A stretch of 8,663 nt of DNA from Pelagibacteraceae bacterium (GTDB taxonomy: Bacteria > Pseudomonadota > Alphaproteobacteria > Pelagibacterales > Pelagibacteraceae). The stretch is from NCBI GenBank assembly GCA_002704145.1, contig PAFH01000004.1, positions 1-8,663 on the forward strand. Direction: 5' to 3'. Position numbers and translations under genes: made by a program. Shown here in pieces: positions 6,556 through 8,663 of the stretch (position 1 is its first letter; the number at the start of each line of letters is the position of its first letter). Under the pieces are notes generated by a model, which saw nothing but the letters and a program-made list of their open reading frames with translations, ran no database searches and was not told the origin of the DNA.

Positions 6556-7745
6556 TATTTAATATAACGCAAAGACCTTTTTAAATCATTGATTAAATCT
6601 TTTGGATCTTCTAGTCCTATATGAAGTCTTACAATATGATCGTCTTTATTAAATCTGAAATAAAGTCGCTTTTTAGTATACTTTGTATCACTTCTTAAGT
6701 TTTGCAATAAAACAAGGCTTTCAAAACCTCCCCAGCTATATCCAATTCCAAATAATTTAAGAGAATTGACAAACTTTATAACAGAAGATTTATTTTTACT
6801 TTTGACAACTATAGAAAAAAGACCGTTGGCACCAGTGTAGTACTTTTTCCAGAGTTTATATCTTTTTGAATTTGCTTTGTAAGGGTAGAGTATTTCTTTA
6901 ATTTTTTTTTGTTTTTTAAGGAAATTTATTACTTTTTTTGTATTTTCATAGTGCTGTTTAAGCCTCACATCTAAAGTCCTTAAACCCCTTATAATTAGAT
7001 AAGCCTCATCTGCTGATAATCTGTAGCCTGATAATTTATAAAAAAACATAACCTTATTAAATACCTTTTTATTAACTGCAAGTGAGCCACCCATAGCATC
7101 TGAATGTCCAGAAAAATATTTAGTTGCAGATGTAAAGGACATATCAAAACCAAGCTTTAAAGGTTTTAAGTATAGAGGAGTTCCCCAAGTATTATCTAAG
7201 AAGGTTAATATTTTTTTTCTTTTTGCGAAATTTACAATTTTAGATAGATCTTGAAATTCAAATGTACTACTGCCTGGATTTTCAACTAATATCATTTTTG
7301 TATTTTTATTTACCTTTTTTTTTAAATCCTCAAAATTATCTGGATCATAAAATATTGCCTTTATTGAAAATTGGTTAACAAGATCTTCTGAGATCTCTTT
7401 TGTTGGACCATAAACATTATCTGAAACTAAAATTTCGTCTCCAGGTCTGCAAATACTCATTATCGCTAATGCAACTCCACCAAATCCAGTTCCTGTTAAA
7501 AATACATGATAAGCTTGCTCTAATTCTTTAAGTATATTCTGTAGCTCTATAGTTGTAGTACTGCCGTACCTACCATAACTATAGTAATTAATCTTTTTAT
7601 TCTCTTTTATCTTTTTTTCATGTTTGAACAGTTCTTGCATTGAATTAAAAAGTATAGTGGAAGCTCTTGTAACTGGTGGATTGGCTGATCTATTAGTATT
7701 GTCTTTTGTCGGGTGTTTTAAAAATGTGCTTATAGACTTTTTCAT
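6555..7745 (-). CDS. metC: Cystathionine beta-lyase-type PLP enzyme
   Basis: A 396-residue member of the Cys/Met metabolism PLP-dependent family (aspartate aminotransferase fold type I). Cystathionine beta-lyase cuts cystathionine to homocysteine, pyruvate and ammonia in methionine synthesis. Seen in sequence: NPPVTRAST near the N-terminus, the phosphate-binding Y57-G-R59, Y112 stacking on the cofactor, the LDNTW segment with D184, the PLP lysine K209 in SATKYFSGHSD, and GYSWGGFESL near the C-terminus, which is the beta-lyase style of this region rather than gamma-synthase. Length matches the family and the start matches the usual N-terminus. The leader has no Shine-Dalgarno sequence and the ATG sits only a few bases from AT-rich promoter-like sequence, so the mRNA may be nearly leaderless. 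Cystathionine gamma-lyase, methionine gamma-lyase or another C-S lyase specificity cannot be excluded. Confidence 0.88.
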   Translation of the reverse strand: MKKSISTFLKHPTKDNTNRSANPPVTRASTILFNSMQELFKHEKKIKENKKINYYSYGRYGSTTTIELQNILKELEQAYHVFLTGTGFGGVALAIMSICRPGDEILVSDNVYGPTKEISEDLVNQFSIKAIFYDPDNFEDLKKKVNKNTKMILVENPGSSTFEFQDLSKIVNFAKRKKILTFLDNTWGTPLYLKPLKLGFDMSFTSATKYFSGHSDAMGGSLAVNKKVFNKVMFFYKLSGYRLSADEAYLIIRGLRTLDVRLKQHYENTKKVINFLKKQKKIKEILYPYKANSKRYKLWKKYYTGANGLFSIVVKSKNKSSVIKFVNSLKLFGIGYSWGGFESLVLLQNLRSDTKYTKKRLYFRFNKDDHIVRLHIGLEDPKDLINDLKRSLRYIK

Positions 7746-7810
7746 AAAATTTGTATAATTGGACTTTATATATTTATTTATTAATTTAAATACAAAAAGG
7801 AGGCATAAAT
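7746..7810. promoter_or_regulatory. Divergent promoter region between metC and the small basic ORF
   Basis: These 65 bases are almost entirely A and T. On the plus strand a TATAAT at 7754-7759 could be the -10 of the small basic gene, giving a leader of about 45 bases; its -35 would fall within the metC start and no good match is seen. On the minus strand a TATACA (7753-7758) lies so close to the metC ATG that it would give a leaderless transcript; TATAAA further upstream is another choice. Divergent orientation requires promoters here, but the exact elements are uncertain. Confidence 0.5.
7799..7803 (+). promoter_or_regulatory. Strong Shine-Dalgarno site of the 27-residue ORF
   Basis: AAAAAGGAGG ending at 7803 is followed by seven bases and then ATG at 7811. 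It is the longest match to the 16S anti-Shine-Dalgarno sequence in the window and is the main evidence that the tiny ORF is translated. Confidence 0.8.
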
Positions 7811-7894
7811 ATGGGTTACCCCAAGAAGCATAGAGGTAGAAGAAAAATTGGCTCGAAAAAAAGAAGAGCTAGAAAAAGAAATAAAAGAAAATAA
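7811..7894 (+). CDS. 27-residue highly basic protein, ribosomal-protein-like
   Basis: A tiny ORF of 27 codons and a stop, beginning MGYPKKHRGRRK and ending KRNKRK. Lysine, arginine and histidine make up 19 of 27 residues and no acidic residue is present, so it should bind RNA. The ideal ribosome binding site, the normal ATG and the divergent position argue that it is a real gene missed by length cut-offs. Its pattern of RRKI followed by R/K-rich helix is loosely like the C-terminal block of mitochondrial mS38 (COX24/AURKAIP1 domain), and MG...RG...KI is loosely like bacterial ribosomal protein bTHX, though the GTYG signature of bTHX is absent. I cannot assign either. It ends 13 bases before the ATG at 7908 of the membrane protein and is likely co-transcribed with it. 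Confidence 0.72.
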   Translation: MGYPKKHRGRRKIGSKKRRARKRNKRK

Positions 7895-7907
7895 TTATTT
7901 CAATTTT

Positions 7908-8609
7908 ATGAGAGAAATAGCTCAAATAAGAAAATTGAGTTTATGGATTTTTTTTGTTCCATTAATCGCAATAAATCTTTGTCTTGTAATTTCTCAAAAT
8001 CCTGCATTTTTAGAAAATACTATATTCAAAGTTGATATGATAGGAAGATCTCTTTTTTCAATTCCTTACTTAGATGGAGGATTGTCGATTAGTAGAGCTT
8101 CAAGAACTTTTCCTCAATACTTAATTTTTAAACCATCAATGATTCTGACTGCTGTTTTTTTATATTATTATTGGAGCAACAATAACAAATTAGTTAATAA
8201 ATTATATAATACTAATATTAATTATAAGTTCAGATTATTTGGTATTTTATCGGCAGGTTTTCTTGCAATACATTCTATTTTCCTTGGGATTAAGTTTGAT
8301 GTTCAAATTTACAAACTGTTTAGAAGAGTTGTTCTACTTTTATTCATAATTTTTGAAATAATTGCGCAGGGCTATTTGGTCTTTCATTTCTACAAATTAA
8401 AATCAAAATTAAAAAAATTTATTAATAAAAAAGTTCTTTTAATGAAATTGATTTTAGTAAGTATTTTAGCTTTGGTTGCTATACTTAGTTTACCGATATT
8501 AATTACATCGGGAAATACTCAATTTAAACATGCTTTAGAATGGAATTATTTTGTTGGGGTTATTCTATTTTATTTATTCTCTAGATTTTTTTGGAAAAGA
8601 ACCACATAA
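7908..8609 (+). CDS. Six-helix integral membrane protein, possibly Frag1/DRAM/Sfk1-like
   Basis: From the ATG at 7908 the protein has 233 residues and six probable membrane helices, at about 12-30, 71-89, 108-128, 140-160, 177-198 and 211-229. A longer reading from a TTG at 7848 adds 20 residues, rich in Lys and Glu, but overlaps the small basic gene by 47 bp; that stretch is the purine-rich shadow of the basic ORF, so the ATG is preferred. A weak GAGG (7833-7836) precedes the TTG at too long a spacing. Between helices 1 and 2 an extracytoplasmic loop reads PYLDGGLSISRASRTFP, and the last helix begins with ALEW; six helices and this late Glu-Trp are reminiscent of the Frag1/DRAM/Sfk1 and DUF998 groups, but similarity is slight. 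No catalytic motif is visible. Function unknown. Its stop codon is the first base triplet of a strong inverted repeat. Confidence 0.8.
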   Translation: MREIAQIRKLSLWIFFVPLIAINLCLVISQNPAFLENTIFKVDMIGRSLFSIPYLDGGLSISRASRTFPQYLIFKPSMILTAVFLYYYWSNNNKLVNKLYNTNINYKFRLFGILSAGFLAIHSIFLGIKFDVQIYKLFRRVVLLLFIIFEIIAQGYLVFHFYKLKSKLKKFINKKVLLMKLILVSILALVAILSLPILITSGNTQFKHALEWNYFVGVILFYLFSRFFWKRTT

Positions 8610-8636
8610 ATTTCTAGGCTTTCGCCCAGAAATTTA
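8607..8636. terminator. Inverted repeat, possible bidirectional terminator or RNA hairpin
   Basis: TAAATTTCT (8607-8615) pairs perfectly with AGAAATTTA (8628-8636). Inside, GGC/GCC pairs around a four-base loop. In plus-strand RNA the inner stem is interrupted by one A-C mismatch and the loop is UUUC; in minus-strand RNA the same position is a G-U pair and the loop is GAAA, a GNRA tetraloop, giving a continuous 13-bp stem. On the plus strand only GTAGTTTT follows, a poor U-tract, so intrinsic termination is uncertain. The repeat includes the stop codon of the upstream membrane-protein gene. Confidence 0.55.
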
Positions 8637-8663
8637 GTAGTTTTGGCTCGTCGTTGTAGGCGC

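Noticed and set aside
7848..7907. TTG-started N-terminal extension of the membrane protein
   Set aside because: Overlaps the well-supported 27-residue gene, and the start is non-ATG with a badly spaced ribosome site; kept only as an alternative.

Overview
The window is very AT-rich, densely packed DNA with short or overlapping gene junctions and few Shine-Dalgarno sites. Together with the gene set (CADD-type pABA enzyme, streamlined operons, an alphaproteobacterial-type MFS carrier and a metC-type enzyme) this suggests a marine SAR11-like alphaproteobacterium (Pelagibacterales). That placement is an inference from composition and protein style; no marker gene here proves it.

Layout. Eight genes run leftward on the minus strand from 7745 to 5: metC (7745-6555), an MFS carrier (6555-5335), a 175-bp gap, a CADD-family folate enzyme (5159-4488), a DUF4956 membrane protein (4467-3793), a large exported CotH/beta-helix protein (3818-1680), an exported family I pyrophosphatase (1690-1022), a VTC-domain polyphosphate polymerase (1041-430) and a small HxGH nucleotidyltransferase (394-5). 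A 65-bp divergent gap (7746-7810) separates them from two plus-strand genes: a 27-residue, extremely basic ORF with the best ribosome binding site in the window (7811-7894), and a six-helix membrane protein (7908-8609). A strong inverted repeat covers the stop codon of that last gene, and the final ~25 bases are GC-rich, suggesting another gene starts or ends at the window edge.

How the genes work together. DUF4956, CotH, PPase and VTC overlap by 26, 11 and 20 bp, so they almost certainly form one translationally coupled unit. VTC domains make polyphosphate from ATP, DUF4956 proteins are membrane proteins known to sit next to VTC and CotH genes, CotH proteins are atypical protein kinases, and pyrophosphatase removes PPi. 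Here the CotH and PPase proteins both carry signal peptides, while VTC and DUF4956 lie on the cytoplasmic/membrane side. This is the most interesting system in the window: a possible polyphosphate (or phosphate) module spanning the inner membrane. The second striking element is the 175-bp gap upstream of the CADD gene, with two exact DnaA boxes (TTATCCACA) in the same orientation; one overlaps the likely -35 region of the CADD promoter. It could be a DnaA-controlled promoter or part of a replication origin.

No mobile element, CRISPR array, tRNA or rRNA was seen.
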